From NCBI GenBank assembly GCA_024811115.1, contig JAKOGH010000662.1, positions 1-64,000 of the forward strand: DNA of 64,000 bases, given 5' to 3'. Positions 24,904 through 36,136 of the stretch are shown piece after piece. The position numbers and the translations under genes are program-made. The stretch comes from Terana coerulea. Taxonomy: Eukaryota; Basidiomycota; Agaricomycetes; Polyporales; Phanerochaetaceae. The notes below the pieces were generated by a model. That model was given only the letters and a program-made list of their open reading frames with translations, was not told the origin of the DNA and ran no database searches. Each line of letters starts with the position of its first letter. The first letter of the stretch is position 1.

Positions 24904-24919
24904 CTCGGGGCTCATAACC
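24904..24919 (-). promoter_or_regulatory. Primer-binding site, initiator-tRNA anticodon-loop type
   Basis: Directly abutting the 5' LTR, the minus strand reads GGTTATGAGCCCCGAG. This is complementary to the anticodon stem-loop of initiator tRNA-Met (…GGGCUCAUAACC, anticodon CAU), not to a tRNA 3' CCA end. Drosophila copia is known to prime from a half-tRNA-iMet cut in this loop. Confidence 0.75.
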
Positions 24920-25348
24920 TAACAAAGATATGCGCAGATATCTGAGTTCGCAAGGGTCCGGCTCGCAAGGCGGACGCGCGTGAGGCTAACAGACGGACGG
25001 TCAGTCCGAAGCTCAGAGTATGGGAAAGTCTCTGGTGTATGTATTCACCTAACAGACGGACGGTCAGTCCGAACTACAGCAGTATGTGAGTACATGACGT
25101 GTCCGTGAGAACGAAGGGCTACGCACGCTCAGAGTATGGGAAAGTCTCTGAGAGTGCTCGAACGGAGAGAGTGGGTATATAAGAGAGTGATCGGTTGCTC
25201 GTAGCGAGCCTAGAAATTAAGGGACAGGGACGGAGAACGAGTCAGGGGGTAAACGAAACAAGTCCGTACTAGGGAATCGATAGACCTTGTGGCGCTGATG
25301 CGCCGATGCGCCAGGGCGTCTATGCGCACTCAGTCTCCAACTTCGACA
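24920..25348 (-). repeat. Copia 5' LTR (429 bp)
   Basis: Same length and, as far as I can read line by line, same sequence as 19,970-20,398, including the internal duplicated blocks. Confidence 0.97.
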
Positions 25349-27459
25349 CAGGCAAGGGAACCGTCATCAGGAAGCAGGCCTTGGCTCTATACTCGGAAGA
25401 TATTGAGGAACTGTAAGTGTAGTCTTCGTTCATATTCCAATGCTTACTGACTTGCGGTGTAGATACAAATCTGTAGGACAAAGTATTGATCAAGGCGACG
25501 TAGCACCTCCCAAGTCATGGAAGATCGCGGACTTGGAGCCCTGGTTGGCAGAACGCGCGGCCTCTATCACTTGTCGGCCCGTCCCTTCTCCAACCGCGAA
25601 TTTATTTGAGCACGGCTTTGATAGGTAGGTGATCGTATGACTTGACCCGGCGCCGTTCTGACAGTCTGAATTGTAGTCTGAGTGCAACATTTTTCCGCAA
25701 TCGCATTATTGGCGCACTCAGAGCTTCTACTGAAGTGAGCGTCGCAAATGCGGCGGGGCGGATAACACAGAATTTGGTGTATGAACATTTGACCATCCGG
25801 CGGCTGGCGGCTGGAATCGCTCAACTGGTCGCACCCTCAGAAAGCTCCGGCGACCCTCTCGCCTCTATTTCTACTCGGATCGAAGACGTCCAGGAGGTAG
25901 TAACAAAGTATTGTGCAGGAATACACCACGTACACAGGTCTTCTTTCCCTTCAACCATCTTCAATCTCGGCCCGACCGTTCTTGTGACTGGCACTACGGG
26001 CAACATTGGATCTCATATACTTGCCGCTCTGCTATCCGGTCCTGCTATCGGTCACGTCTACGCTCTTAATCGCCCTTCTTCCGATCCTATGCGGCGACTC
26101 AAGACATCATTCCGCGACCGCGGTTTGCCGGATATCCTACTGAACAGCCCGAAGTTCACCTTACTCACCGGGAATGTGGCTGAGAGCACTTTTGGTTTGC
26201 CGGCGGCTCAATTCAACGAAGTACGCTTAGTACGAAGACATACATTGGTCATCCTGACACTCGCTGTTCGTAGGTTCTCGGCTTGCTTACCCATATTATT
26301 CACAATGCTTGGACTGTGAACTTCAACCTTCCGCTCAATGCATACCAGGACCAGATTGCGGGGATCCGATCGCTGCTCGAGGTCTCCGCCTCGGTCAACC
26401 CGTCTGTCAGAATCTTCTTCACCTCTTCCATCGGAGTCGCTAGCCTCTGGGACCCTTCAAACGGACCTGTGCCGGAGTACCCATTGTCAGATCCTGGGAC
26501 CGCAATTAGTACAGGGTACTCTGCGTCTAAATATGTCGTCGAGAAGGTACGTCTTTCAGGAAATATATAGGCTGAGGATCCCTTCTTACCTATATCACAG
26601 ATGCTAGAATACGCAAGAGCCCAAGGTCTCACTACTGTAATAGTGAGAATGGGCCAAGCGTGTGGCTCTCTAGGTACGGGGGCTTGGGGCACAACAGAAT
26701 GGCTTCCGATAATGGTGAAATCCGGTCTCGTACTCGGCTCTCTGCCCGATCTCTCTGGGGTAAGCGTCGAACACCAGTCTCCGCCAACCTTGGCGACTGA
26801 CTCACGACATCTTTAGCTAGTTTCGTGGGTACCGTTGGATGCGGTCGGCCGAACGTATGTCGACTTGGTGCTGTTGAAGGATAACCCGCCGCTCCTCGTA
26901 AACCTAGTACATCCCCATCCAACGACATGGGAAATCGTACTCCAGGGCATCGTCGAGGAGCTGAACGGACGACTGACCATTGTACCTTCCGAGGAATGGT
27001 TCGACAAGCTTGAGCGATTATCTGTGACGGCCACAGAGCAAGATCTGGCTCAAATTGTACGTTCTGCAGCCGCCGTCTAGTCGCGTCTCATCATACTGAT
27101 GCTCATTCTAGCCGGCCTTACGACTACTCCATTTCTTCCGCGGCGTTGCGAGCTCTTCTACTGCTAAGCTCTTTTACGAGACGTCCAAGTTAGAGGAGTC
27201 CGCTCCAACAATGCACGACCTACCCTCCCTCTCAGCTGAGTACGGCAGAAAGTGGGTACGATACTGGAAGTCAATAGGGTACATAGGACTGGACTAGAAG
27301 TAACTAACAACGAGTATGGTCTTTAGAATCCGTGTAAATATTGCATATTTAAGTTTTAGCAACGCTCTGCCTACACTTCAACTTACAGTAACGAGGGCTG
27401 TGGTGCTCGAGGCACCCGCTTCATCTGACTCCAGCCCCGTTGCTCGTGCCAAGCCGTCT

Positions 27460-28275
27460 ACTGAATAGGTATTTGTGGAGGTACAGCGGTTGCAAGAGTT
27501 CAATGGAGAGGCCAGTTACGATGAGCTGCAAAACAAACTATCATACCGGGATGCTGTCTTGAAAGAAACGTGAGTACCGTGTCTCATTTCTCAGACTTTC
27601 ACTAACTGCGTGCTCCACTTCAGCCTCCGACTATATCCAGGACTCCCCTACATAAAACGAGTTGCTACTAAGGGCGATGTCATCCCTCTCCCTGAACAAG
27701 TCACGCTATCCACAGGCGAAGCCGTCACGGAATTCCGCTTCGCTGCCGATCAGGTACGTACGCGCTGTGCGCTATTGACTACAGTGCTAAGCACCTCATC
27801 CAGGTCATCGTACTCCCAGTAATAGCAGTCCAGCGTATGGGCACCATGTTGAAGGACCCGGACGCGTTCCGTCCGGAACGTTGGCCGGAGGACCTGCCCC
27901 CGAGCGAGAAGCTGGTGTCGGGATGGGCGAAAATTCTGGCGTTCAGCGATGGTCCACGCAGCTGCGTCGGCATACGGCTGGGTAAGTTATTGCTTACACT
28001 GCGCAGTAATTGGTTAGGCGCTGACTGCTTCGTATATCATATCAGCTATCTTCCAGTACAAGGTTCGTCGCCCCTCACTCGTGCAATAGCACACCCCACT
28101 TATTTTGTGTGGAAATCAGGTCATCCTTATGGCTCTCATGCAACGCTTCCGATTCCACGATGCCGGCCTGAAGATTACCCTCAAAATTGCTTCCAGCTTA
28201 CAAGGATGGGTAGATGACCCAAAGGAAACCTCATCCCGACTTCCTATTGCGATTGAGCTTTTGCAAATAATGTAT
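27460..28275 (+). pseudogene. Cytochrome P450 C-terminal fragment
   Basis: Starts 160 bp after the reductase stop. Readable parts are LQEFNGEASYDELQNKLSYR, the K-helix KETLRLYPGLP with ExxR (about 27,570-27,640), PDAFRPERWPEDLPP and the heme loop AFSDGPRSCVGIRL (Cys ligand, about 27,940-27,985). After an intron, FQYKVILMALMQRFRFHDA leads to SSRLPIAIELL near 28,270. The style is CYP4/CYP52-clan-like and different from the P450 at 6.8-9.0 kb. The membrane anchor and I-helix are absent, and no room exists for them upstream, so this is a truncated relic. Later frames run on without a clear stop. Confidence 0.85.
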
Positions 28276-28392
28276 TCCGACTCTGCAAGTATGAATCTCG
28301 TCTGCCACGGTGTTTTCCCGGACGACATGAGGACGTTCCGTGTATCACTCGTATATTGTCATAAAATAGAATCGAGAGTCTTCACGTAGAGT

Positions 28393-29690
28393 TCAACTAC
28401 ACATGGCTACTGTACTTCTGAGGTAGCCATGGGACTGCCTACGGGACCAGGTAAAGTACATGTCAGTGGTCACTTTACAGCTAGGATCCTCAATTTCCCG
28501 AGCACATCGACAGCATAGCTCCTCAGTTATTCCGCTCTCTGAGAACCTTCGGGGGAAGTCACTCAGCACTTGAGCCGAGTTTGCTTTCCACGCTTGACCA
28601 AGACTTTGTATCGCGCCGTCTACAATATCCAGAGGCTTGTAAGTACCTACAGACGTACAAAGATCTGAATTTCGTACCTTCGCTTTGCGCAAATAAAGGG
28701 ATGACCACCTTCTCGGCATGAACTTCGGAGAAAAGACCGGTTGACTTCAAGATGCTCTCCAGCTGCGCTCCTATGCACGGCTCAGCACCCCGAGCACGCA
28801 TGAGCCTGTGCCATATCCGCATAAAGGCGTTCAGCGCCGGGCACGATGCGCTTCCTCCCTCGACCATTGGAGTATCGTCTGGGTCCTCGACTAACAGCCA
28901 TCCCCCTGGCTTGACTAGACTTGCTATGCGTCGTAGAACGTCCCCGCCGTTAGGTACCTAAAGTATGCATGAGTGAACAGCATTCGCAGAGGTGATACAT
29001 CTGACGCACGTGCATCATAACCAGTCGAGCGTGAACAACGTCGAAGCTCCCTTCCTCGAACGGCAAAGGACTGGTAACGTCAACCTTCAGGAATCTGACG
29101 TTCTTTGGAAGTGGTCTGCGTGAATGCGGTGTCAGACACTAGCCTATGACCCAAGACGCAGCAGGCTTCATACCGATCGGGTAGCGGATTCAAATCGGTT
29201 GCAACCACTTCTGCTTGAGGAAACTGTAAGGCGACTTGGATTGCCCTAAACATCATTAGCACCGAAGAGGAGGCTCAGCAGCAACGCAACGCACCAGGCT
29301 CCCACTTCCAGAGCTTGTAGTCCATGAGCAAGTGATTTTGTGGGCGCGCAAAAGAGATAAGGTCTTACCCAATCTCAAGGATAGTTGTGGGAGGGGTATC
29401 TGACTCTGAGATGTTTGCACGGGACAGCTGGCCTCCGAGAAATTGCGTAATTCCAGCATGCAATGCATCAAGACTACGATGAAGTTATGAGCGAGGAGAG
29501 TCTTCAGTAGGCAACCAGCACTCACCGCCGAGTTTCTTCGTCAACGGCGCCGGCGGCCTGTCCGTAACATTATGAGAACCCTCGACTTGAGCCGCCAGTT
29601 ACTGGATAGAGTACATGCCTGGAATGTGTATACGGCTGCTGCTTCGGCAGCTACGGCGGAACCGCCGATCTGTAGTAGCGGGTCGGATAA
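28393..29690 (-). CDS. SAM-dependent methyltransferase (class I, LaeA/UbiE-like fold)
   Basis: Exons on the minus strand give TPPTTILEIG (motif I start, about 29,370-29,400), QVALQFPQAEVVATDLNPLP with the acidic residue that binds the SAM ribose, and VRFLKVDVTSPLPFEEGSFDVVHARLVMMH (motif II region). Next come LVKPGGWLLVEDPDD (about 28,890), the long helical insert LNAFMRIWHRLMRARGAEP, and a C-terminal exon EIEDPSCKVTTDMYFTWSRR. The frame ends at 28393. The start is uncertain: an ATG near 29,688 opens a frame reading LLQIGGSAVAAEAAA, and the exon QFLGGQLSRANI lies near 29,430. Small-molecule methyltransferases of this type are frequent in fungal metabolite clusters; the acceptor is unknown. 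Confidence 0.82.
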
Positions 29691-30729
29691 CATGGCGCAA
29701 CGAGAGAGCCCTCCAGGGCGGGTTCAGAGCTGGGTATCGTTCGCAGAGTCTTAGGCAATTTGAATTTTGGGGTACGTGTTCAGGGGCTGCTTCGCTGAAA
29801 GACGAGTCGGGCACAACTGGTACGGGCTTCGATGCATGAGAATACTAGACTAGGGACAAATGTCCCAAGCTCAGTCAACCCGACCAACCCAGAAACAATC
29901 GGAATCTCATACGGAACTTGTGCGCATGAGCTCGTTGCCCGTCCTGGAGTATCAGAAGTGCTTCGAAAGGCTGTTCTATCGGAGTTGCGGTGGTCATGCG
30001 CCTCGCAAGTTACCGTGACACAGATACGAAGCTCAGATCCGGATGGTATGCAGGAGAATCCAAGTTCTGGTCCCGTTCGGACACCGTCATCGAAGGGTAA
30101 GCTTCAAGGGTTCATGGGCACCTGCAGCGCGCAGTATGTAAGATGTGCTTCCATCATTCCAACACCATGATACTGTAGACGGCGCAGGTACTACACACCT
30201 TCGCGAAGCCGTGGCTCGTAGGTAGTAGTACTTGCATACTTAGACTTGAGATCATGATGCGTCGGAGAATTAGTAAGATGGAGACGTCAGTAGAGGCCAG
30301 ATTAGGCCTTCTTGTCTCTGGAAAGCCCCCTCCGCTCCTAATAGTAAGATGAAGATGTAGAATAGGAGGTAAGACCCAAAGGACAGCTGAACTATCCTAG
30401 GGTGGCTGTGCCCGGCACCCCCGAAGACGGAATGACCAGCAATTAGACGCCGATGCGCCTGCCTGCCAGTGTTGCGACAGTTAATAACTAGTTATGAACT
30501 AGTTCCGATAGCTAAAACCTTAACTGGGGTAAGTTAACTGTAACTACAACTATGCAACTATTCACGTGATCGGCAACTGAAGCATAAACGCGCAGCAGGA
30601 CGCTGGTAGTTGTGGGGTCCGTGCTCAGGTTAACCGTCAGGCCGCTAACTGAGGTCTCTGATTGGCTGGCGGAGAACGCCAAGATCAGGACCCGGAAACT
30701 GCAAAGTTGAGTTAAAGCGTGACTTGTTA
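29691..30729. other. Intergenic, nothing recognised
   Basis: Marks the right edge of the gene-rich part. A plus frame at 29,832-30,170 is open without motifs. Around 30,260-30,360 tagtaagatg recurs at about 75-bp spacing. From 30,480 on the sequence becomes AT-rich. Confidence 0.5.
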
Positions 30730-31296
30730 CAGCGCTTCGCAAAAATAATGGCACACCTCTCGTGCGAGCGTTCCGCGCGCGCGAACCCTAACGGGCCCTA
30801 ACCCTATTCTCGCGCCGTGCCGCGCGCGGCATCACGTCAAACGCGTACTGCTCAGCTAGCGCTCACCTTGCTTTGCCTCTCGATATTTCATCTGTTCTTC
30901 CTTACCAGTTTCACAAGCTCACAGTGGATTCCCCACAAGCATTCACCTACATAATTTTTTTGCGCTATCAATTCTAAGATATGCATATACCCAACTCATA
31001 CCCAACACTTTGCTAGTAAGCTTACTATACTGTATACCATGAAGTTCCATAGAGCCACACAGCAGTACATGTGACATTGGAAGATATTTTTAGTTGAACA
31101 TAGCTATCTATTCTACTAGTCAAGCAAATGTGATGTGACACTGGTGGGGAGACCTAGAGGTGAATCACTCGCGACAAGCAAGCACAGATGTGGTGCCGCA
31201 CACGACGTGGCGCAAGAATAGGCTTAGGGCCCGTTAGGGTTCGCGTCCGTGCAAAACGCTTGCACAAGAGGTGTGCCATTATTTTGCAAAGCGCTG
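30730..31296. mobile_element. Tc1/mariner-type MITE (567 bp) in a TA site
   Basis: Terminal inverted repeats: left CAGCGCTTCGCAAAAATAAT at 30,730, right the reverse complement starting CAGCGCTTTGCAAAATAATG at 31,296 inward. Similarity extends about 85 bp, including GGCACACCTC and GCGAACCCTAACGGGCCCTA. The flanks are TA on both sides (30,728-30,729 and 31,297-31,298), the mariner target duplication. There is no transposase frame inside, so it is non-autonomous. Confidence 0.85.
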
Positions 31297-31908
31297 TAAC
31301 TAAGTTGCAACCGAGGGAGAGGCACAATTGCAAGCACTGATATCGACTTGCTCCTATGGCCTGCCCCGGTTTTCGGGGTCCTATTCACCTTAGCGCTTGC
31401 TGAACCAGGGAGGGAAACAAGCAGGCTTGCTCGAATACATCTAAAAGGAGCTCGTATTATAGGGAGTTACAGCTCTGGACTGTGAGGCATTTAATTATCT
31501 CTATAGAAGTAACCAGAGCCTTCTTTCTACCTGCAATCTTCACGTCTGACTCGAATTTACTTACTTTGAACTCAAGTTATATGCCTTGCACTCAAAAGCA
31601 GGGGGAAAATAAATCGGGTGTGGACTCTGAAAACTGAATATCCTGAAAAGTAATCATGTATTGCTTTTCCACGGGCTCACTAACTTGTATCTTGCAGCTC
31701 TGCTGCAGTCCTCTGTACTACGTAGTCTACACTTCATGCACAGCCAAATAATTTAGCTCAGATTATTTGAAAGATATATGTAAACAAATCAAGATAAACT
31801 TCAGAAAATCTGTACTTATTTATTCGAAGTATATTTTAAATAGCTCACATATAGAAAAGCAGAGCTTTACTGAGGCTAATGCAAGTTCTTTTTCGACCTT
31901 TCCTATAG
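31297..31908. other. AT-rich spacer
   Basis: No open frame of note, no recognised repeat. Confidence 0.5.
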
Positions 31909-32880
31909 TTTATTTATAATAAAAGATGCTGGCTTATGTGAGCAATAATTGAAGGGTATTTTAAATAACCTTTCTGAAAATCTCTGAAACCCTCTTAGTT
32001 ATGATCAGCAAGTTTCAGAAAAGAATAAGTGAAGCAGATGGCAATCTTATTTCAAATAAAGTGAGCAAGTCTATCTGAAGGTTATCAGTAACAGATTGTT
32101 ACAGGCTGTCACAATAAGCATCACAAAATCAGTTATAGATTATGTGAGGTGAGAGCAAAGATTATTCAAAATGAGCATTAGATTAGACTGAGGGGATTTA
32201 CTTCAGATTATATGAGACTAATCCCTAACTTATTCAGGACTTAGCTGGAGATTATCCGAAACAGTATTAGCATCATACCAACAAAGCTTTCAAATAAGCT
32301 ATGATGGATTATCTGAAATGAGAATGGCCTCGTATTCACATGTTTCTTGCTATCTTATTTGAGACATAAAAGTAATTATGCTTATATGTTGGCAGCACAT
32401 ACAAGCTGCCGCACAGCTGCACAACTTTGCAACAGTTAGATGAAGCTGAAACAAAGGTTCAGCTGTAAGCCAACACTAGTACTGTGAGTTAAAGCCAAAT
32501 AGACAAAAGAGGGTTTGCTGTCAGTAATTTGTAGTCTGTGGATTTTGTGTCTGTAAGTAACTTTAAACTTACTGTTGAGAAGAGGGTGTTGGAGATGTGT
32601 TGCTTGTCTATACATACGCTGGTCAGTCAGTATTTTGTGTGTTATTTTACAAGTCGCTCCTCACTTTGTCAGTGCAGACTCCCACAACTGTTATTCAGTT
32701 GTCAGTCAGTTGTCACTTAGTTGTCAATCAGCTGTCAATCGGCAGGTTAGTTCATTATTAGTCAAGATTTTGACAGTTAGATTTCTGTAGACTACTTTAG
32801 TATTATAGAACAGTGTCACATGATAGAGAAGTGTAAGCTCCATAGAATGTACAAAGGTAACAAGAAGCACACATCAGGAA
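31909..32880 (+). repeat. Left arm of a long inverted repeat
   Basis: From ttatttataataaaagatgc at 31,909 to about 32,880. It matches the reverse complement of 34,370-35,458 with scattered mismatches and small gaps. Near 32,690-32,745 it contains short tandem units of the gttgtcagtca type; the right arm carries the complementary units near 34,525-34,585. Confidence 0.9.
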
Positions 32881-34369
32881 AAGGGTTTCAGTTAAGTAGC
32901 TAATATTGTCTATGGTATATACCCGGAGGTATTCATTAAAAACAAAGAATATTCTAGGCTAGTGTAGCCTATGATAGTCTATGATATATGGTCTGCCCTA
33001 CTGTGGTCTCTGAGAGCTGTGAGTAGATGTTTTTCTTCTTGGATAGCTTCCAGTTATCTGACTAATTCTATCGGAAATTCCCTGAGCATATGCGAGAGAC
33101 TATTTGCTATGACATCATATCCCTGGGTGGGCCGGGGCACACACAAAGGTAAAAGTCTGCGCATGCACTGTATATACCTCAGTTCTTTTCTATTGTCTCT
33201 TCCCTCACGGCATGACCTAAATGCCTGACAGGCTGATTCTAAGTCTTCAGGTGTGACATATATAAAACATGTAGTCCATCACCTTTAAAGTCTGCGTCTC
33301 ACTCCTATACATCACAGTAAGTCTCATATTTCACACATGTATGGCTATACTCACTTACCACAACAGAGCAGCTTTTCATGGACAGGCTACAGCAATGTCT
33401 AGCATCTCACAATGCCACCAATACCCTAGCAATAGTGGCATTCGGGATTGCTGCCAGCTGGTGAGTCTGTGTGCTACTACAGACAAGGACCACTGCTGAT
33501 ACTACTCACTCTTCACTACAGGCTCAAAATTTCAAAATTCCGTATAAGCAGCTGGGTACACATATAAAAATTAACTGCTTCACAAGGATTTGAACTGACC
33601 TCTGAAGCCCAAGACCTTGGCCTCGAGTACTACTTGTGTAATGGACCATGGTAGATACTGCCTCTGTTCTGTACTGCAAATCACAATTCTTTGCAATATA
33701 ACTCATTTGTAAATAAATATCCCGGAATTACCTAATCAACAAGTCGCTCTCTCCCAATCCAGCATTTTGATCCACGTGCCATGTAGCTGTTCATAGCAAG
33801 GTAAGTCATAGCTCAGTATAGCAAAGATACGATAGCCCCTGTTGCAGCCTGTAGCTAAAACCCAGGTATGTAGCACAATATATGTCAAGAAAGCCAATAA
33901 TGCTATAATCGCTATATATGCTATCTAACACAATGTAGGCTAATACCTCTTTCATAATGCAGGAGTGAAAGACTGGTGATTGCAAGAGCCCAGAACCTAT
34001 ATGCTAACTGATGCCAGTGCTCTATGTATACTGCCTGACAGGTAATCAGCCAGCCTGCTCAGAGTCAGATATAATTAGCAGCAATCTTGTTCAGATAACA
34101 ACACTTTCTACCATGCAATAACATCTAGAAACACTAGGTAGCCCCCACTGCTTGCGCCTCCACCCTTTAACAACACATAATGTACCAATGTACTTGATAC
34201 TAAAATGTGCATTCAAGACTTAGATGCTGAATCCAAGAATGTACACTAGATGCCCAGTCAGAATATCAAGTGCATGATTTTCCTGACATGTGCAATACTG
34301 AACAGGCTGGCCAATAACATGCCAAACAGTATAGGTGGGGCACTGGTATTGTTCTGCACATATGTTTTG
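32881..34369. other. Spacer between the inverted-repeat arms
   Basis: About 1.5 kb of AT-rich sequence with no convincing open frame. It includes gggtgggccggggcacacac near 33,127-33,145 and a tRNA-like patch on the minus strand near 33,580-33,650 that does not fold acceptably. Confidence 0.5.
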
Positions 34370-35458
34370 GCAAGCACTAATCTTTCACTTCTGTGCCTCC
34401 TGTCACCTTCATATATTTTATGAAGCTTACACTTCTTTACCAAGTGACACTGTTCTATAACACTGAATAATACTGAAGTAGTCAGTAGCAATCTGATCGT
34501 CAAAATCCTGACTGACAATGAACTGACCTGCCAATTGACAACTAAGTGACAACCAAGTGACAGCTAACTGACGCCTAACTGACAGTTGAGGAAATCCACA
34601 CTGATAAAGCAAAGAATGACTTGTGGAGCATAAATGACACACATAACATCAACCAATCAACATACAGACAAGCAATGCCCCCTCCACTTAACATTAAGTT
34701 ACTTACAGACACAACATTAACAGACCGCAAATCACTGACAGCAAACCCTGACATGTCATATGAATGACATTCAAATGGCACATGATAGCAATGCTCTCCT
34801 TTGACAGCCAAACCAGTTTGTCTAATGGTCCTCAATTGTAGCTATGCCAATGAAGCTACAGATGGGGACCACATGTCTGTTTGACTCTTTAGTGGCTACA
34901 TTGAGTTGCAACTGAACCTTCATTTCAGCTCCATGTGGCTGCTACAAAGTCATGCAGCTTATGAGGTATGCACTGCAAATATGCAAGCATAATTATTTCT
35001 ACGTCTCAAATAAGGTAGCAAGGAACATATGAACATGAGGCCGTTCTCATTTCAGATAATCTATCATAGCTTATTTGAAAGCTTTGTTGGCATAATGCTA
35101 ATACTGTTTCGGATAATCTCCAGCTAAGTCCTGAATAAGTTAGGGATTAGTCTCACATAATCTGAAGTAGATCCCCTCAGTCTAATCTAATGCTCATTTG
35201 AATAATCTTTGCTCTCACCTCACATAATCTATAACTGATTTTGTGATGCTTATTGTGACAGCCTGTAACAATCTGTTACTGATAACCTTCAGATAGACTT
35301 GCTCACTTTATTTGAAATAAGATTGCCATCTGCTTCACTTATTCTTTTCTGAAACTTGCTGATCATAACTAAGAGGGTTTCAGAGATTTTCAGAAAGGTT
35401 ATTTAAAATACTCTTCAATTATTGCTCACATAAGCCAGCATCTTTTATTATAAATAAG
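34370..35458 (-). repeat. Right arm of a long inverted repeat
   Basis: Reverse-complement counterpart of 31,909-32,880; the outer end aagccagcatcttttattat mirrors the left outer end. Both arms are degenerate in coding potential. This could be a foldback-type element or a large TIR DNA transposon that lost its transposase; no target duplication is clear. Confidence 0.9.
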
Positions 35459-36136
35459 AATAGTTCCAGACCTAAGTTCTGGATCCTACGTCCGTATAAG
35501 GCATATCTCTGATGTTCATATGACAAGCATGTGGCAAACTGATCTAGCATCTTGTAACACTGTGTAACGACTTGGTGACATATCCTGTGACTTGATGTTA
35601 CACTCTAAGCACTGTGGATTAGTGCTGAGGGAAATTTGTAACATCACCATGGTAACCCAGTTACTAACTGTGCAATGCTGTCTGGAGGTTCCTTAGTCTC
35701 ATTCCCAGCCACCCCAGTATAAGGCGCAAGCACCTGATGTGTGAAATCGAGGAACTCGAGCATATCTATACTATAAGGCATCTAATGACTTTTGCAAGTG
35801 CGAGTGTAGATCGCTGTCACATAATGAGACCAGCCTGCATCTTTTGCTTACCTTGCCTGCTCGCAGGCTTGTACATCCTACATACTTTGTGACTGACATC
35901 TTCATATGTTTCCAAATGACATACATTGATTTTATATGAATTTATGTGAAATATAGAAGCCAAGTATGTTGCATGATCAAAATACCAGTGAATAGAAGTG
36001 TTTGAACTTCTGTCTGTGCTGAAGGGTTGTAGTTGTATAAGGGAAAGAATGAAATGATGCTCTTGCTCCATTGCATAATGCTGACAAAGTTCATAGTAAT
36101 TGTGGAAGACTAGGAAAAGGATACAAGGCGCGAGGG
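35459..36136. other. Spacer, nothing recognised
   Basis: Mixed composition, with no frame or repeat that I can assign. Confidence 0.5.

Larger units (their letters stand above)
19965..25353 (-). mobile_element. Full-length Copia (Ty1/copia) LTR retrotransposon with target-site duplication
   Basis: The element proper is 19,970-25,348, flanked by the 5-bp direct repeat CAGGC (19,965-19,969 and 25,349-25,353). It lies antisense to the host gene. Layout on its own strand: 5' LTR (24,920-25,348), primer-binding site, gag-pol, polypurine tract, 3' LTR (19,970-20,398). The LTRs read as identical over 429 bp, so insertion should be recent. LTR ends are TG...TA rather than the canonical TG...CA. Confidence 0.97.
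17935..27297 (+). pseudogene. Adenylate-forming reductase (A-T-R), copy A, split by a Copia element
   Basis: An NRPS-like carboxylic-acid reductase: an A domain activates an acid as its adenylate, a T domain carries the thioester, and an R domain releases it by NADPH reduction. The ATG at 17935 opens MASPTLPPLDGALSTLVEFA. A-domain motifs are LYLHSSGSTGLPKTI, MFGGAPLPSSV, SGYGATEF, KAYATSDIFEPHP and GRKDDVILMSTG/GEKIVPIPQEG (intron-split). The frame runs ...PLPRAG, is broken at 19,969, and resumes at 25,354 with KGTVIRKQ. The T domain is NLFEHGFDSLSATFF (intron before SLSA). The R domain shows VTGTTGNIGSHI for NADPH and YSASKYVVEK (catalytic Tyr/Lys), ending at 27295-27297. Removing the element and one target-site copy restores continuity, and I find no other frameshift; about 4 kb of gene with introns. 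The acid substrate is not readable. Confidence 0.9.

Noticed and set aside
33580..33655. tRNA-like sequence on the minus strand (AGTTCAAATCC resembles a B box).
   Set aside because: The T-arm and acceptor stem do not pair and no convincing A box or anticodon arm is present; at best a decayed tRNA-derived repeat.
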